A stretch of 64,000 nt of DNA from Campylobacteraceae bacterium (GCA_013215945.1 JABSOM010000006.1:1-64000); one strand, 5' to 3'. Counted from the stretch's first letter, positions 8,406 through 17,965 are shown. The notes: a model not told the origin generated them from the letters alone. Made by a program: numbers and translations.

Positions 8406-9566
8406 ATGTATAATTTTGATGAAGAAATAGATAGAAAAAATACTTCTTGTTTAAAACATGATGTTATGAGCGCTTATTTTGGTGATTATAAAGATTTACA
8501 GCCTTTATGGGTTGCAGATATGGATTTAAGAACGCCTGATTTTATAACTCAAGCAATGAGTGAAAAAATACAGCATGGTATATTTGGATATACCAGACCC
8601 ACTCAAACACTTAAAGATGCAGTTGTTGCATGGATGAAAGACAGACATAATTACACAATAAAAGAAGAATACCTTACTTTTGTTAATGGAGTAGTTCCTG
8701 CATACAGTGCTGCAATTGAAGCATTTTCAAAAGAAGGGGATGAAATAATTGTGCAAACCCCTGCTTATTATCCTTTTTTTAATCATGTTAAATCTAATAA
8801 CAGAGTATTAGTATGCAATCCATTAAAAGAAAATGATGGTTACTATACTATGGATTTAGAAGACTTTGAAAATAAAATTACAGCTAAAACAAAAATTCTT
8901 GTTTTATGTTCCCCTCATAACCCAGTAGGAAGAGTTTGGAAAAAAGAAGAACTAAGTGCATTGGCAAAAATTTGTATTAAACACAATATAAAAATTATTT
9001 CTGATGAAATACATGCAGATTTGGTTTTTGAAAAGTTCACTTCTTTGGCTTCAATTTCAGAAGAAATTGCAGATATTACTTTAACACTTAACTCTGCTGG
9101 AAAAACATTTAATATTGCAGGTTTAAATTGTGGTTATGCTATTTGTAAAAATGTAGAAATGAAAAAAAGCTTTGATGAAGTGGTTACAAAAAGAGAAGTA
9201 AATGCTATTAATTTATTTGGATTTGTTGCTCATGAAGCAGCATATACAAAAGGTCATATTTGGTTAGAAGAGTTAAAAAACTACTTACAATCCAATATTG
9301 ATTTCACTTATGACTTTCTAAAAAGTAACAATTCTAAAATAGAATTTGTTAAACCAGAAGCTACTTATTTGCTTTGGTTGAATTTTAGAAAACTTAATAA
9401 TACTCATTCTCAAATAAAACACAGACTACTTGGAGATGCGAAGGTTGCCCTAAATGACGGAACTACCTTTGGGAAAGAAGCAAAAGGTTATTTTAGAATA
9501 AATATTGCCCTTCCAAAAGCCAAACTTAAAATTGCCCTTCAAAAGATTGTTACGAATCTACACTAA
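8406..9566 (+). CDS. PLP-dependent C-S lyase / aminotransferase (PatB/MalY type)
   Basis: This 386-residue fold-type I PLP enzyme resembles PatB/MalY cystathionine beta-lyases. PLADMDL-type ADMDLRTP near residues 37-44, CSPHNPVGRVW (Asn172), SDEIHADL (Asp200) and the Schiff-base motif SAGKTFNIAGL (Lys233) are all present, with a late YFRINIA carrying the carboxylate-binding Arg. Expected activity is beta-elimination of cystathionine or cysteine conjugates to pyruvate, ammonia and a thiol. It is monocistronic with its own promoter. Substrate cannot be read from sequence. Confidence 0.85.
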   Translation: MYNFDEEIDRKNTSCLKHDVMSAYFGDYKDLQPLWVADMDLRTPDFITQAMSEKIQHGIFGYTRPTQTLKDAVVAWMKDRHNYTIKEEYLTFVNGVVPAYSAAIEAFSKEGDEIIVQTPAYYPFFNHVKSNNRVLVCNPLKENDGYYTMDLEDFENKITAKTKILVLCSPHNPVGRVWKKEELSALAKICIKHNIKIISDEIHADLVFEKFTSLASISEEIADITLTLNSAGKTFNIAGLNCGYAICKNVEMKKSFDEVVTKREVNAINLFGFVAHEAAYTKGHIWLEELKNYLQSNIDFTYDFLKSNNSKIEFVKPEATYLLWLNFRKLNNTHSQIKHRLLGDAKVALNDGTTFGKEAKGYFRINIALPKAKLKIALQKIVTNLH

Positions 9567-9590
9567 TTCACTATCCCCTGGGATGGTGAA
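9567..9590 (+). terminator. Hairpin after patB-like gene, possible terminator
   Basis: TTCACTATCCC and GGGATGGTGAA (one G-U pair) form an 11-bp stem with a 2-nt loop directly after the stop codon. No T-run follows, so it may protect the mRNA end rather than terminate intrinsically. Confidence 0.45.
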
Positions 9591-9661
9591 TATTACAAAA
9601 ATTCACAATAATTCATATAGTTAACAATTCTATTATCCATAAAAGAAAAATGGCATAAACT

Positions 9662-9667
9662 TATAGT
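9662..9667 (+). promoter_or_regulatory. Possible -10 box of the nuo operon
   Basis: TATAGT lies 38 nt before the preferred nuoA start in the only sizeable gap upstream of the operon. There is no convincing -35. Confidence 0.35.
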
Positions 9668-9704
9668 ACACTTGGATAAATAAATTTATTAATGGATAAT
9701 GCAT

Positions 9705-10067
9705 ATGTCAAATGAATTAGTATTAGCATCTATTGTCTTTGTTTTAATTGGTATTATTTTAGTTGGAGTATTTTTTTCAACTAGAAAACTAGGGCCACAA
9801 AACAAAGAAGACCCTGCTAAAAACACAGTATATGAATCAGGTGTATCAAACCCTGTTGGCGGAACTAACTTACGATTTTCAATCAAATTTTACCTCGTAG
9901 CAATCTTATTTGTTTTATTTGATGTGGAAATTATTTTTATGTTTCCTTGGGCTGTAAATATAAAAGAACTTGGATACCTTGGTTTATTTGAGATGTTTAT
10001 GTTTATGGGACTATTGTATGCAGGATTAATTTATATCTATAAGAAAAAGGCACTATCATGGGATTAG
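9705..10067 (+). CDS. nuoA: NADH-quinone oxidoreductase subunit A
   Basis: This small membrane subunit of complex I has three TM helices and the conserved GGTNLRFSIKFYLVAILFV and LFDVEI blocks; the Asp and Glu of FDVEI lie in the quinone-site region. An in-frame ATG exists at 9699, but the GGA at 9694-9696 is well spaced (8 nt) only for the ATG at 9705, giving 120 residues, normal for the family. It opens a 14-gene operon. Confidence 0.93.
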   Translation: MSNELVLASIVFVLIGIILVGVFFSTRKLGPQNKEDPAKNTVYESGVSNPVGGTNLRFSIKFYLVAILFVLFDVEIIFMFPWAVNIKELGYLGLFEMFMFMGLLYAGLIYIYKKKALSWD

Positions 10068-10573
10068 GAGCAGAAGCAGCACTTGGTGATACCGTTGTTA
10101 CAACGAGATTAGATCAAGCAGTAAACTGGGCGAGGTCATATTCTTTATGGCCAATGGTATTTGGTACGGCATGTTGTGGAATTGAGTTTATGTCACTTGC
10201 TGCATCAAGATATGATTTATCTAGATTTGGGGCTGAAGTAGTAAGGTTTTCACCAAGACAAGCAGATTTAATGATTGTTGCAGGAACCATTTCTTATAAA
10301 CAAGCACCTATTCTTAAAAAAATATATGATCAAATGTGTGAACCTAAATGGGTTATTTCTATGGGAGCCTGTGCCTGTTCTGGTGGTTTTTATGATAATT
10401 ATACAACCCTTCAAGGAATTGATGAAATTATACCTGTAGATGAATATGTCTCAGGTTGTCCGCCAAGACCTGAAGCCGTTTTAGATGCTATTATGAGAAT
10501 TCAAGAACGATGTAAAGCTGATTCTGGAATTGTTGAGCGAGTTAGTACTTTCAAAGGACTCTTGGATGCATAA
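10058..10573 (+). CDS. nuoB: NADH-quinone oxidoreductase subunit B (N2 cluster)
   Basis: This 171-residue peripheral-arm subunit holds the terminal N2 [4Fe-4S] cluster that reduces quinone. The ligands Cys39-Cys40 (TACCGIEF), Cys105 (GACACSGG) and Cys134 (GCPPRPE) have the spacing known from the Thermus subunit. Its start overlaps nuoA by 10 bp, so coupled translation is likely. Confidence 0.95.
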   Translation: MGLGAEAALGDTVVTTRLDQAVNWARSYSLWPMVFGTACCGIEFMSLAASRYDLSRFGAEVVRFSPRQADLMIVAGTISYKQAPILKKIYDQMCEPKWVISMGACACSGGFYDNYTTLQGIDEIIPVDEYVSGCPPRPEAVLDAIMRIQERCKADSGIVERVSTFKGLLDA

Positions 10574-12200
10574 CAGAGAGATTATAGTTTCGAGTGATAA
10601 AATCAAATCAACTATAGAAAATTTAAAAAACAAAGAAGATTTTAATTTATTATTAGACATCACTGCAATTGATTATTTAAAATTTCCTGATGTTACACCT
10701 TCACGTTTTGCTTTGGTTTATATATTAAGAGACAGAACATTTAAAAAAGAAGTAGTTGTAAAATCATATGTAGATGACCATAATTTAATTGTTGATTCTA
10801 TTACAGATTTATATTATGCAGCAGATTGGGCTGAGAGAGAAGTTTATGATCAATATGGAATCAAATTTAGAGGTCATAAAAATCTAAAAAGAGTTCTTAA
10901 TCATCACCAATTTGTAGGCCATCCTTTACGAAAAGATTATCCAATAACTAAAGGACAAATCTGTACAGAAACCCATGATTTAATGGATGAAATGACTCCT
11001 TTATTAAAATCTTATGGTGTTACCCCTGAAGATATGGAAGAAATCATGTTATTAAATGTAGGGCCAGCGCATCCAGCAACCCATGGAACAATAAGAAACT
11101 TTGTTGCTATGGAAGGGGAAAGTATTCTTGCTTGTGTAACTGAAATTGGTTATTTACACAGAGGTTTCGAAAAATCTTGCGAAAATCATACCTATAACCA
11201 AATCATTCCATATACTGACAGATTAAACTATTGTAGTGCAATTTTAAATAATATTGGATACTCAAAAGCAGTTGAAGATATGTTACAAATTGAAATTACT
11301 CCACGTGCAAAAATGATCAGAATAGTTACGGGTGAATTATCAAGAATCATTGACCACCTTGTTTGTAATGCTGCAAATATGGTAGATTTAGGTGGATTAA
11401 CAAACTTTTGGTATTTATTTGGACCAAGAGATCTAGCTTATGATTTATTTTCTAAATTAACAGGTGCTAGACTTACCAATTCATATACAAGAATTGGTGG
11501 TTTAGAGCATGATTTATACCAAGGTTTTGAAGAAGACTTAGAAGCAATTTTAGTAAATACAGAAGAAGCAATTGATAAAGCTTTATCTTTAATTGCACAC
11601 AATAAAATATTCTTAGACAGAACACAAGATGTAGGAATTATAAAAGCAGATTTTGCAATAAATGCAGGAATAACTGGTCCTAATTTAAGAGCAGCTGGAA
11701 TAGCATTTGATTTAAGAAAAGACAAACCTTATTACGGTTATGACAACTTTGATTTTGATGTAGTTGTGGGTTCTCATGGCGATGTATACGATAGAGTTAT
11801 GTGTCGTTTCGAAGAAATGATACAAAGTATAAGAATTATCAGACAAGCTATGAAAAATATGCCAGGTGGCCCTATTAATGTTGATCATCAAGGTATCGTT
11901 TTACCTGCAAAAAAAGATGTTTATACAAATATTGAAGGTTTAATGAATCAATTTAAAGTTACTTTTGAAGGAATTAAAGTACCTCAAGGTGAATATTATT
12001 CATCTACTGAAGCAGGAAATGGAGAACTTGGTTTTCATATTACCTCTGATGGAAGTGGAACACCTTATAAAGTTAAGTGTAGACCACCATGTTTTTACTC
12101 ACTTGCGGCATTTCCACGAATTGCTGAAAAAGGTATGTTAGCAGATGCTGTTATTACAATGGCTTCAATGAATTTTATTGCAGGGGAGTTTGACAGATAA
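10566..12200 (+). CDS. nuoCD: NADH-quinone oxidoreductase fused subunit C/D
   Basis: This 544-residue protein fuses the 30-kDa NuoC domain (about residues 1-140, with AADWAEREVYDQYGIKF and GHPLRKDYP) to the 49-kDa NuoD domain (from about 155; MLLNVGPAHPATHGTIR and EIGYLHRGFEKSCE near the quinone cavity). The start is placed at 10566, the ATG preceded by AAAGGA and overlapping the end of nuoB by 8 bp. A further upstream ATG (10530) lies deep within nuoB and would add 12 residues. Fused C/D forms are also known from E. coli and others. Confidence 0.93.
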   Translation: MHNREIIVSSDKIKSTIENLKNKEDFNLLLDITAIDYLKFPDVTPSRFALVYILRDRTFKKEVVVKSYVDDHNLIVDSITDLYYAADWAEREVYDQYGIKFRGHKNLKRVLNHHQFVGHPLRKDYPITKGQICTETHDLMDEMTPLLKSYGVTPEDMEEIMLLNVGPAHPATHGTIRNFVAMEGESILACVTEIGYLHRGFEKSCENHTYNQIIPYTDRLNYCSAILNNIGYSKAVEDMLQIEITPRAKMIRIVTGELSRIIDHLVCNAANMVDLGGLTNFWYLFGPRDLAYDLFSKLTGARLTNSYTRIGGLEHDLYQGFEEDLEAILVNTEEAIDKALSLIAHNKIFLDRTQDVGIIKADFAINAGITGPNLRAAGIAFDLRKDKPYYGYDNFDFDVVVGSHGDVYDRVMCRFEEMIQSIRIIRQAMKNMPGGPINVDHQGIVLPAKKDVYTNIEGLMNQFKVTFEGIKVPQGEYYSSTEAGNGELGFHITSDGSGTPYKVKCRPPCFYSLAAFPRIAEKGMLADAVITMASMNFIAGEFDR

Positions 12201-12676
12201 TGAATACTTTTACTTATACAAAAGAAAATGAAGAAAAGTTCCAAATTGAACTTAAAAAATATCCAAATTCAGATTCTATGATGTTACCTGCTGTTTGGTT
12301 GGTTCAAGACCAATTGGGATGGGTAAGTCCTGAAGCTATGATTTTTATAGCTAATAAACTTAAAAAAGCACCCATTGAAGTACACAGTTTTGTATCTTTT
12401 TATACTATGTTCAATTTGAAACCTATTGGTACCTATCATATAGAATTGTGTAAAACACTTTCTTGTATGATGATGGGTTCAAGAGATTTAAAAAAGTTTA
12501 TCAAAAATACTATTGGTATTGATCCAGGTCAAACAAGCAAAGATGGAAAGTTTCACTTATCTGAAGTTGAATGTCTTGGTGCCTGTGGTGGAGCTCCTAT
12601 GTTTTCTTTAAATGGAGCTTACCATGAAAATCAAAGTATTCAATCTTTGGAAAAACTTTTAAAGGAGTGTAAATAA
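12200..12676 (+). CDS. nuoE: NADH-quinone oxidoreductase subunit E
   Basis: This 158-residue 24-kDa-type subunit carries the N1a [2Fe-2S] cluster. Ligands Cys84, Cys89 (CKTLSC), Cys125 and Cys129 (CLGACGGAP) match the thioredoxin-like family pattern. It overlaps the nuoCD stop by one base (TAATG) and abuts nuoF in the same way. Its presence means this complex accepts NADH in the standard way, unlike the Campylobacter/Helicobacter enzyme that lacks NuoE and NuoF. Confidence 0.95.
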   Translation: MNTFTYTKENEEKFQIELKKYPNSDSMMLPAVWLVQDQLGWVSPEAMIFIANKLKKAPIEVHSFVSFYTMFNLKPIGTYHIELCKTLSCMMMGSRDLKKFIKNTIGIDPGQTSKDGKFHLSEVECLGACGGAPMFSLNGAYHENQSIQSLEKLLKECK

Positions 12677-13926
12677 TGTTAGTTAAAGTAGTAAGCAAAA
12701 ACTTCGATATAGCAGATTCACATACTTTAAAAGTAGCACTTGAATGCGGCACTTATGATGCAATTGATGCTATGTTTAAAATGAGTCCAGATGAAGTTAC
12801 GCAAGAAGTTGTAAAATCAGGACTTAGAGGAAAAGGTGGCGGAGGAGCTGCTTGTGGACCTAAGTGGCAAATGATGCCTAAAAATGATCCAAGACCTGCA
12901 TATTTAATAGTAAATGGAGATGAATCAGAACCAGGTACTTTTAAAGACAGACAAATTTTCGAGTACGATCCACATTTATTAATTGAAGGAATTATATATT
13001 CTTGTTATGCGATTAATGCCCATGCTGCTTATATTTATATTAGAGGTGAGTATGAATGGTTTATTAAGCGATTAAATAAAGCCATCGATGAAGCTTATGA
13101 AGCAGGTATTATTGGTGAAAAAATCATGGGACATGATTTCAAACTTGATATTACTATTCAAAGAGGAGCAGGTGCTTATATTTGTGGAGAAAAGTCTGCA
13201 CTTATAGAATCGCTGGAAGGCAAAAGAGGCCATCCCAGATTAAAACCAAAACAAAAAGAATGTGAATGGTATTTTGGAAACCCAGCAACTGTTAATAATG
13301 TAGAAACCATTGCAACAGTACCTTTTATTGTAAAAAATGGTTATGAAGCATATACAGCTCATGGAACATCTAAATCTCCCGGTACTATGTTATTCGCAAT
13401 GAGTGGCGCAGTTAAAAATCCAGGTGTATATGAACTTGCTTTTGGAAATAAAATGATAGATTTCATCAATGACATAGGTGGAGGAATGCAAGACGGGAAG
13501 AAGTTAAAAGCTTTAATCCCTGGAGGCTCATCCTGTCCCATCTTAACAGCTGATGAAGTTAATAATGCAGTATTGGACTATGAATCAATGTGGGATATTG
13601 GATCCACATTGGGAACTGGGGGAATGATTGTAATAGATGATTCTCAAAACATGGTTGATGTAGCAAAAAATTTAATTGAATTTTATCATCATGAATCGTG
13701 TGGACAATGTACACCATGTAGAGAGGGTACATCTTGGATTGATAAAATTTTGGCTGAAATTTTAGAAGGAAATGGCAAAGAACAAGACCTAGATACACTT
13801 TTAGAAGTATGTGATACGATGAATGGTAAAACTATTTGTGTTTTTGCACCAGCAGTTAAAGATATCATTAAGAGTATTGTTATTAAATTTAGAAGTGAAT
13901 TTCTAGCAGAATTTAAAACAAATTAA
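12676..13926 (+). CDS. nuoF: NADH-quinone oxidoreductase subunit F (NADH/FMN site)
   Basis: This 416-residue subunit binds NADH and FMN and the N3 [4Fe-4S] cluster. The glycine-rich LRGKGGGGAACGPKW (50-64) and NGDESEPGTFKDR form the nucleotide and FMN sites. Cys342, Cys345, Cys348 (SCGQCTPCREG) and Cys388 (TICVFAPA) are the N3 ligands. With nuoE it completes the NADH-oxidising module. The citrate synthase gene starts 11 nt downstream. Confidence 0.95.
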   Translation: MLVKVVSKNFDIADSHTLKVALECGTYDAIDAMFKMSPDEVTQEVVKSGLRGKGGGGAACGPKWQMMPKNDPRPAYLIVNGDESEPGTFKDRQIFEYDPHLLIEGIIYSCYAINAHAAYIYIRGEYEWFIKRLNKAIDEAYEAGIIGEKIMGHDFKLDITIQRGAGAYICGEKSALIESLEGKRGHPRLKPKQKECEWYFGNPATVNNVETIATVPFIVKNGYEAYTAHGTSKSPGTMLFAMSGAVKNPGVYELAFGNKMIDFINDIGGGMQDGKKLKALIPGGSSCPILTADEVNNAVLDYESMWDIGSTLGTGGMIVIDDSQNMVDVAKNLIEFYHHESCGQCTPCREGTSWIDKILAEILEGNGKEQDLDTLLEVCDTMNGKTICVFAPAVKDIIKSIVIKFRSEFLAEFKTN

Positions 13927-13937
13927 TAGGAGAATAA

Positions 13938-15224
13938 ATGGCTAAAGATACGTTTACATTAACAGATAATAGAAGTGGTAAAAGTTATGAATACAGTATA
14001 CTACATGGAACAAGAGGACCTTCTGTAGTTGATATTAGAACATTCTACAAAGATTCAGGAATGTTTACTTATGATCCTGGTTATACATCTACTGCTGCTT
14101 GTGAATCAAAAATTACTTTTATTGATGGGGAAAAATCTGAGTTAAGATACAGAGGTTATGTTATTGCAGACTTAGCTGGTAAAAAATCTTACTTAGATGT
14201 ATGTTATTTATTAATGACGGGAAAACTACCAAATGAAGAAGAATCAAAAAACTTTGATTTAGAAATCAGACATCGGTCTTTTTTACATGAAGGACTAATA
14301 AGAATATTTGATGCTTTTCCAGATCACGCACATCCAATGGCTACACTTGGTGCTGCAACTATGGCACTAGCAACATTTTATAAAGAACATTTAAATCCTC
14401 AAGGGGAAGAAGAATTCAGAGAAATGAGAAGAAGAATTGTTGCAAAAATGCCAACAATTGCTGCTATGGCATACAGAAATTCTATTGGAGTTCCTCCTAT
14501 TTATCCTGATGTTGACAGATATTTTACTGAAAACTTCTTATATATGATGAGAGCTTATCCTGGTGGAAAAATGAAAAACCTAGGAAACGGGTTAACAGAT
14601 GAAATCAAACAAGTAGAAGTAGATGCCCTTGATGCAATTTTTACTTTACATGCTGATCATGAACAAAATGCTTCAACTACAACTGTAAGAAATGTAGCTT
14701 CAACAGAAGCCCATCCTTATGTTGCTATTGCTTCTGGAATTGCTGCATTATGGGGAGCTGCACATGGTGGAGCTAATGAAAAAGTAATGGATCAATTAAG
14801 ACTAATTGGTGATGTTAAAAATGTAGATACTTATATAGCAAAAGCAAAAGACAGAAATGATCCCTTTAGACTTATGGGATTTGGTCACAGAGTTTACAAA
14901 AACAGAGATCCAAGAGCTGAAAGTTTAAAAGGTTTACAAGATCAATTAAGAGAAGAATTAAATCTTGACTCTAAACTATTAGATATTGCTGCTGCTGTTG
15001 AAGAAGCTGCTTTAAAAGATGAATATTTTATTAAACGTGGTTTATATCCAAATATTGATTTTTATTCTGGTGTTATTTTAACAGCACTTAGAATTCCACC
15101 TGAAATGTTTACTCCTATTTTTGTTATTGGAAGAACAGTTGGTTGGATTACTCAGTGGTCAGAATTAAAACAAGATCCAACAACAAAAATAGCACGTCCT
15201 AGACAATTATATACTGGTAAATAA
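13938..15224 (+). CDS. gltA: Citrate synthase, hexameric type II
   Basis: This 428-residue citrate synthase condenses oxaloacetate and acetyl-CoA. The catalytic set is visible: His in GAAHGGANEKVM, His in MGFGHRVYKNRDPR, and Asp in NIDFYSGV. The N-terminal domain and length fit the NADH-sensitive type II enzymes of Gram-negative bacteria. The gene is placed inside the complex I operon, 11 nt after nuoF and 26 nt before nuoG, with ribosome site AGGAGAA. This would co-express TCA-cycle entry with the enzyme that oxidises its NADH. Confidence 0.95.
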   Translation: MAKDTFTLTDNRSGKSYEYSILHGTRGPSVVDIRTFYKDSGMFTYDPGYTSTAACESKITFIDGEKSELRYRGYVIADLAGKKSYLDVCYLLMTGKLPNEEESKNFDLEIRHRSFLHEGLIRIFDAFPDHAHPMATLGAATMALATFYKEHLNPQGEEEFREMRRRIVAKMPTIAAMAYRNSIGVPPIYPDVDRYFTENFLYMMRAYPGGKMKNLGNGLTDEIKQVEVDALDAIFTLHADHEQNASTTTVRNVASTEAHPYVAIASGIAALWGAAHGGANEKVMDQLRLIGDVKNVDTYIAKAKDRNDPFRLMGFGHRVYKNRDPRAESLKGLQDQLREELNLDSKLLDIAAAVEEAALKDEYFIKRGLYPNIDFYSGVILTALRIPPEMFTPIFVIGRTVGWITQWSELKQDPTTKIARPRQLYTGK

Positions 15225-15250
15225 AAAAGCAAACAAGGAAGATAACTGAT

Positions 15251-16687
15251 ATGAGTGAAATGGTAAAAATAATAATTAATGATAAGGAAATGGAAGCAGA
15301 AGTTGGTAGTTTACTAATTGATAAATTATTAGATGAAAATATTCATATTCCTCATTTTTGTTATCACAAATCCCTTGGTAAAGATGGTAATTGCCGAATG
15401 TGTATGGTGGAAATCAAAGGTCAGAAACGACCTCAGATTTCCTGTGATACTTTTGTTAGCGCTGGTATGGAAGTATCAACTGTTAGCGAAAACATCATGC
15501 AAGTAAGAAAAGACATACTTGAACTTCAATTATTAAATCATCCCATTGACTGTCCAACCTGTGATCAAGCAGGGGAATGTAAATTACAAGATTTTTATAT
15601 GGAATCTGGTTTTTACAGCTCAAGAATGGAATTAAATAAAAAGAATCATGCTAGAAAAAGAGAAGACTTAGGTGCTAATGTTATGTTAGACCAAGAAAGA
15701 TGTGTCCTTTGTACAAGATGTGTACGATTTTGTTCTGATGTAACAGGAACAAATGAATTAGGCGTAGTAGCAAGGGCAGATCATTCTGTAATCGCAACTT
15801 TCCCTGGAATGAAATTGCATAATCCTTATGCAATGAATGTAGTAGACTTATGCCCAGTTGGAGCACTAACTTCTAAAGATTTTAGATTTCAACAAAGAGT
15901 ATGGTTTTTAGAATCTTTTAAAGCTATTTGTAATGGTTGTTCTAAGGGCTGTAATATAGATGTAGACCATAGAAAAGAAAAATACAAAGATGATATTATT
16001 TTTAGATTTAGACCCAGACATAATGATGCTGTAAATGGTTATTTTATGTGTGACGAGGGAAGATTATCGTATAAAAAAAATCAAGACAATAGAGTAGAAG
16101 TAGCATTAATTAATAAAAAAGAAGTAGAAGAGAATACTGCTTTAGCTGTTTTATATAAAGAACTTTCTACTAATAAAAATTCATTAATTTTAGTAGGACC
16201 TAATTTAAGTTTAGAAGAATTAAGTAATACTCAAGCTTTTGCTAAAAGTATAGGCGCTAATATTTCTGGATATTCCCCAACATATATAGATGAAAGTTTT
16301 GGAGATGATTATTTAAAAGACAATGATAAAGCAGCCAACAGAGCAGCCTTTTTTGAATTAGGTATTTCTCAATCGCAAGAAGATTTTAAAGCTCATCTTA
16401 AAAGTTCAAAACTAGTTGTGATTTTAGAGAACAATTATTTTGATGAAAACTTAAAAGAACTAGACCAAAAGAAAATTATATCTTGTTTTGCTAATACTTG
16501 TACAACGGTTGAACATTCAAGTGTTGTTATTCCAATGGCATCATTTTATGAGAAAAATGGAACCTATATTAATAAAGATGGAATCAAACAAAAAGTTATA
16601 TCTGGGATGAATAAAGATAAATATTTAATGAATGCTTCTACTTTAATAGAAAATATTCAATCTATGTTAGAAAAAGGAAATATATGA
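15251..16687 (+). CDS. nuoG: NADH-quinone oxidoreductase subunit G, short form
   Basis: This subunit carries the electron wire. N1b ligands are Cys37, 48, 51 and 65; N5 ligands are His97, Cys101, 104 and 110; N4 ligands are Cys151, 154, 157 and 201. The extra N7 motif is also complete (Cys227, 230, 234 and 267). At 478 residues it is little over half the length of E. coli NuoG (about 900): the molybdopterin-oxidoreductase-like C-terminal region is cut to roughly 200 residues. The stop overlaps the nuoH start (ATGA), so no lost C-terminus follows in another frame. All cluster ligands being intact argues for function. Confidence 0.92.
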   Translation: MSEMVKIIINDKEMEAEVGSLLIDKLLDENIHIPHFCYHKSLGKDGNCRMCMVEIKGQKRPQISCDTFVSAGMEVSTVSENIMQVRKDILELQLLNHPIDCPTCDQAGECKLQDFYMESGFYSSRMELNKKNHARKREDLGANVMLDQERCVLCTRCVRFCSDVTGTNELGVVARADHSVIATFPGMKLHNPYAMNVVDLCPVGALTSKDFRFQQRVWFLESFKAICNGCSKGCNIDVDHRKEKYKDDIIFRFRPRHNDAVNGYFMCDEGRLSYKKNQDNRVEVALINKKEVEENTALAVLYKELSTNKNSLILVGPNLSLEELSNTQAFAKSIGANISGYSPTYIDESFGDDYLKDNDKAANRAAFFELGISQSQEDFKAHLKSSKLVVILENNYFDENLKELDQKKIISCFANTCTTVEHSSVVIPMASFYEKNGTYINKDGIKQKVISGMNKDKYLMNASTLIENIQSMLEKGNI

Positions 16688-17964
16688 GTACGGCATCAAT
16701 AATTGTTATTGTTGTAAATATACTATTGGCTGTTGTTTTAGCAGTGGGACTTACTCCTGTTTTTGTATGGTGGGAAAGAAGAGTTGCTGGTTTAATTCAA
16801 GACAGATTAGGACCAAATAGATGTCACATTGGTGGTTTCAGATTAGGTGGTGTTATTCAAAGTATTGCAGATATGTTAAAACTTGTTTTTAAAGAAGATT
16901 TTACACCCTCTTTTATTAAATACAAATTTTTATTCACCCTAGCACCTGGAATTGTATTTATTTGTTATTTTTTAACTTTTGGGGTTATTCCTTTTGCAGA
17001 TAATATTGTACTTGATGGTATTTCACATCAAATGCAAGCATTGCCAATGAATATTGGAATTATGTGGTTTATTGCATTTGCTGGATTAAGTGTTTATGGG
17101 ATTATATTAGGTGGATATGCTTCTCAAAGTAAATTTGGACTTTTAGGTTCAATAAGAGCGTCTGCTCAAGTTATATCTTATGAAGCAGCTATGGGACTTT
17201 CTCTTATTTCTATGCTTTTAACGTATGGTTCTATTCATTTAAATGATATGGTTGTAGCACAAGGGGATTTATTATTTGGATTTATTCCAGCCTGGGGTAT
17301 ATTTATGCAACCTTTAGCTTGTATTATATTTATTGTAACTGTATTTGCAGAAACCAATAGAGCACCCTTTGATTTAGCAGAAGGTGAATCAGAAATTGTG
17401 GCTGGTTATCATACTGAATATTCAGCTATGCGTTTTGGTTTATTTCAAGTTTCTGAATTTGCTGCTATGAGTGGTGGAGCTGCTATTATTGTTACTATAT
17501 TTTTCGGTGGATATCAAGTTCCTTATTTAAATACAGAAGCATTAAAAGAGCATATTTCTATTATTCTAATGGTATTGATGGTTGTGGTTCCTCTTTCACT
17601 TGTAATATTTACAGGCTGGATTAAAAAGAATAATGTATGGCCAGATAAAAATGATATCAGATTTAGAGAAACAGCTATTTTAGTAAAAATATTTTTAGGA
17701 ATGGCTTTCTCTCTTTTCGTTTTATTAGCGTATTTGGCATTTACAGGTTTAAGTGCTAATGGAACAAGTATAGCAGTCACAATTATACAAGTAAGTACAT
17801 TTTTAGCTAAGTTCTTTATGATGGTACTTGTATTTATGTGGGTACGATGGACGCTATTGAGAATTAGATATGATCAATTGCAAATGCTTGGTTGGAAAAT
17901 ATTATTACCTTTATCTTTATTAAACATAATAATAACAGCAACCGTAATAGTAGTAGGACAGTAA
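16684..17964 (+). CDS. nuoH: NADH-quinone oxidoreductase subunit H, extended
   Basis: This membrane subunit forms the quinone chamber at the joint of the two arms. The family blocks WWERRVAGLIQDRLGPNR and AETNRAPFDLAEGESEIV are present. At 426 residues it is about 100 longer than E. coli NuoH. The surplus seems to lie in the region after residue 280, where additional hydrophobic segments (KEHISIILMVLMVVVPL; VKIFLGMAFSLFVLLAYLAF) precede the conserved C-terminal WVRWTLLRIRYDQLQMLGWK. It overlaps nuoG by 4 bp. Confidence 0.93.
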   Translation: MSTASIIVIVVNILLAVVLAVGLTPVFVWWERRVAGLIQDRLGPNRCHIGGFRLGGVIQSIADMLKLVFKEDFTPSFIKYKFLFTLAPGIVFICYFLTFGVIPFADNIVLDGISHQMQALPMNIGIMWFIAFAGLSVYGIILGGYASQSKFGLLGSIRASAQVISYEAAMGLSLISMLLTYGSIHLNDMVVAQGDLLFGFIPAWGIFMQPLACIIFIVTVFAETNRAPFDLAEGESEIVAGYHTEYSAMRFGLFQVSEFAAMSGGAAIIVTIFFGGYQVPYLNTEALKEHISIILMVLMVVVPLSLVIFTGWIKKNNVWPDKNDIRFRETAILVKIFLGMAFSLFVLLAYLAFTGLSANGTSIAVTIIQVSTFLAKFFMMVLVFMWVRWTLLRIRYDQLQMLGWKILLPLSLLNIIITATVIVVGQ

Positions 17965-17965
17965 A

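Noticed and set aside
15251-16687. nuoG as a frameshifted or truncated pseudogene
   Set aside because: All cluster ligands are intact, the stop overlaps the nuoH start in the operon style of its neighbours, and no missing C-terminus is found in other frames.
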